Shown here piece by piece: positions 5,234 to 6,950 of a DNA stretch of 6,950 nt. The stretch is from an uncultured Chitinophagaceae bacterium (GTDB lineage: Bacteria; Bacteroidota; Bacteroidia; Chitinophagales; Chitinophagaceae): positions 1 through 6,950 of the forward strand of contig CAMPGT010000209.1 of the NCBI GenBank assembly GCA_946885665.1, in the 5' to 3' direction. The translations under genes were made by a program, and so were the position numbers. Within the stretch, counting starts at the first letter, position 1. The number at the start of each line of letters is the position of its first letter. Below the pieces are notes generated by a model that worked only from the letters and a program-made list of their open reading frames with translations, did not search any database and was not told the DNA's origin.

Positions 5234-6364
5234 ATGAAGATCACTAAAGTAAGTGCAATCGTTTTAAAGCTCCCGCAGATCTCAACTGCCGCCGATGGCA
5301 CGCAGGATGACCTCGTCATTATCATAGAAACCGATGAGGGAATCACGGGCTATGGCGAAGCAGACACCGCGCCCCTTGTTGGAAAAGCGGTGGTGGAAGC
5401 GTATATGTCGCACGGCACATGCTATGGGCTCGGTGAAATTATCACGGGTATGGATCCGTTCGATTATGAGCAAATATGGAACGAGATGTGGGCAAAATCG
5501 TATTACTACGGGCGCAGCGGACCGGTTATGCATGTGATGAGTGGAATTGATATGGCGCTGTGGGACATCATGGGCAAAGCCACGAACAAGCCTGTGCATA
5601 AATTATTAGGGGGCAGTTACGTGAAGAAGGCGCGGGCCTATGCCAGTGCCCTCATGCCTGAAACAACGGATGGCGTAAAGAAACTGGTGGATGCTTACAT
5701 TTCGCAGGGATATACGGCAGTTAAATTTGGATGGGGCCCGCTGGGTTACAATGTAAAATTCGATATCGAATTGATCAAAACTGCGCGCCAGGCGGCCGGT
5801 GACCACGCGGAGATCATGATCGACATTGGCAAAAGATACAGGCTGAAAGAAGCGATGTATGTGGCGAAGGCGCTTGAACAGCTTAATATATACTGGCTCG
5901 AGGAGCCGCTGCCCGCCGAGGACCTTGCAGGGTATAAAACGCTTGCGGCCTCCACCACGATGCGCATAGCAACCGGCGAAGAGGAGAGCGGCCGGCTTGC
6001 CTTCAGCAGGCTCATCAACGAAACGCATATTGACGTTGTTCAACCGGATATGTCGCGCTGCGGCGGGCTTACGGAAGCCAAGAAGATTGCGGCCATCGCG
6101 GCGGACAATAATATCCTATGCGTGCCGCATGCTTTTAAAACCGGGATACTCGTATCTGCCTCCATTCAATTGGTTGCAGCGATCCCGAATGCTCCTTTTC
6201 TTGAATTTTCAGTTACCGATTCGCCTATCCGTAAAGAAATACTTACCAATCCCTTTATTATGAAAGATGGATATGTGGAAGTTCCCGAGCGGCCCGGCCT
6301 GGGCATTGAACTGAATATGGATATCGTGAAGAAGTATGGCATTAATACAGACAAAAAAAATTAA
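5234..6364 (+). CDS. Mandelate racemase/muconate lactonizing enzyme family protein (enolase superfamily)
   Basis: A 376-residue enzyme with the capping domain (about 1-130, including GIDMALWDIMGK at 104-115) and the TIM barrel of the enolase superfamily. Expected catalytic elements appear in order: K164 in VKFGWG at the end of strand 2, D197 (MIDIG), the LEEP motif (222-225), E249 (ATGEEE), and an Asp-His pair, D272 (QPD) and H299 (VPHAF). The positions of K164, D272 and H299 almost coincide with mandelate racemase K164, D270 and H297, which places it in the racemase-type subgroup. Many relatives there dehydrate sugar acids. The second lysine of the usual KxK motif is replaced by G166. The position after D197 that often carries Asn is I198-G199, and a tyrosine cluster (90-92) lies in the capping-domain loop. 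A sugar-acid dehydratase is my best guess; an epimerase is possible. The stop codon is followed immediately, and in the same frame, by the ATG of the next gene. Confidence 0.9.
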   Translation: MKITKVSAIVLKLPQISTAADGTQDDLVIIIETDEGITGYGEADTAPLVGKAVVEAYMSHGTCYGLGEIITGMDPFDYEQIWNEMWAKSYYYGRSGPVMHVMSGIDMALWDIMGKATNKPVHKLLGGSYVKKARAYASALMPETTDGVKKLVDAYISQGYTAVKFGWGPLGYNVKFDIELIKTARQAAGDHAEIMIDIGKRYRLKEAMYVAKALEQLNIYWLEEPLPAEDLAGYKTLAASTTMRIATGEEESGRLAFSRLINETHIDVVQPDMSRCGGLTEAKKIAAIAADNNILCVPHAFKTGILVSASIQLVAAIPNAPFLEFSVTDSPIRKEILTNPFIMKDGYVEVPERPGLGIELNMDIVKKYGINTDKKN

Positions 6365-6950
6365 ATGACCGAAGAAATAAATTGGGGAGGATGGCCGAAT
6401 TGCATCCGGCTGAAAAATGCGAGGTGCGAACTGGTGGTGTCGACCGACGTGGGCCCGCGAATTTTGCATTTTGGATTTATCAATGGCGAGAATCTTTTTC
6501 ACGTGGTTCCCGAACAAATGGGTAATACCGGTGGCGAACAATGGCGGTTGTATGGCGGTCACCGCCTATGGCTGGCGCCGGAACAAATTCCCGATACCTT
6601 TTACCCGGATAATTTTCCTGTAAAATACTCGGCGCATGACCGAAGTATATTGCTATCCGGTGAAAAGGAAAGCACCACCGGTATTGTCAAAGAGTTGGAA
6701 ATAACGCTTGCGGATAATACCGATGAGGTTAAACTGGTGCATCGCATGATCAACGCGGGCAATGAACCTCGCGAACTATGTGCCTGGGGCATTTCAATGA
6801 TGGCCAGGGCCGGCAGGGCGATCGTTCCCCAGGAGCCCTACGGCGAAGGAGATGAGTTCCTGCTGCCTTCCAGGGCGCTTGCCTTGTGGCAGTACACGAA
6901 AATGAATGACCCCCGTTGGATTTGGGGAGAAAAATATATACAGGCAAAGC
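6365..6950 (+). CDS. DUF4380-like protein, probable mutarotase-type fold (3' end cut by window)
   Basis: The frame is open from the ATG at 6365 to the window edge, giving 195 codons plus one base with no stop, so the C-terminal part is missing. The N-terminus runs MTEEINWGGW, followed by LVVSTDVGPRILHFGF (23-38), GENLF (41-45) and YGGHRLWLAPE (63-73), then a beta-rich stretch with VKLVHRMINAGNEP (122-135). The VGPRI and GGHRLWxAPE blocks are what I recognise from DUF4380-type proteins, which are related in fold to galactose mutarotases and other beta-sandwich sugar-binding enzymes. There is no signal peptide, so it is predicted cytoplasmic. It begins with zero bases after the TAA of the enolase-superfamily gene and has no ribosome site of its own beyond an A8 run, so coupled translation is expected. 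Role is inferred: an epimerase or sugar-binding step next to the sugar-acid enzyme. No catalytic residues can be assigned with confidence. Confidence 0.8.
   Translation, partial: MTEEINWGGWPNCIRLKNARCELVVSTDVGPRILHFGFINGENLFHVVPEQMGNTGGEQWRLYGGHRLWLAPEQIPDTFYPDNFPVKYSAHDRSILLSGEKESTTGIVKELEITLADNTDEVKLVHRMINAGNEPRELCAWGISMMARAGRAIVPQEPYGEGDEFLLPSRALALWQYTKMNDPRWIWGEKYIQAK

Noticed and set aside
5606..6043. 145-codon minus-strand frame antisense to the enolase-superfamily gene
   Set aside because: The catalytic residues are on the plus strand; this frame is incidental.
1..6950. A defence, toxin-antitoxin or mobile system
   Set aside because: All frames with convincing protein character are metabolic, membrane or regulatory genes; no nuclease, transposase, integrase, toxin or inverted-repeat-bounded element is seen.

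Overview
The window looks like chromosomal DNA of a member of the Bacteroidota, most likely a Chitinophagaceae-like soil or freshwater bacterium. This is inferred from four things: moderate G+C, start codons preceded by A/T-rich leaders with almost no Shine-Dalgarno sequence, one match to the Bacteroidota -7 promoter motif (TAnnTTTG), and the protein types. No database comparison was possible. There is no rRNA, tRNA, CRISPR array, transposase, phage gene or recognisable defence system, and no gene-free stretch reaches 300 bases.

Layout. At the left edge, positions 12-67 hold eight consecutive 7-bp units that run into the end of a small VOC/PhnB-like gene (59-481, minus). Divergent from it, a VKOR-like membrane protein (638-1198, plus) and an SPW-repeat membrane protein (1200-1550, plus) form a one-nucleotide-spaced pair. 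They converge, four bases apart, on a minus-strand series. Read in transcription order, that series is an AraC-type regulator (4076-3222), a 206-residue protein of unknown function (3179-2559) and a short-chain dehydrogenase with a C-terminal membrane segment (2562-1555). The last two overlap by ATGA and are surely co-translated.

On the right, and divergent from the AraC regulator across a 159-bp control region, lies a compact plus-strand cassette. It contains an EamA/DMT transporter (4236-5225), an enolase-superfamily mandelate racemase/muconate lactonizing enzyme relative (5234-6364), and a DUF4380-like protein with a probable mutarotase-type beta-sandwich fold (6365 onward, cut by the window end). 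Spacing is 8 nt and then 0 nt, so this is almost certainly an operon. The likely theme is uptake or export and catabolism of a sugar acid or sugar derivative, controlled by the cupin-AraC sensor. The substrate cannot be read from the sequence.

Nothing here is a clearly new defence or mobile system. The items most worth a second look are the heptad repeat array, the VKOR homologue with only its CxxC cysteines, the unknown protein coupled to the membrane-tailed SDR, and the sugar-acid cassette, whose enzyme has an altered KxK motif and whose last two genes abut in frame.
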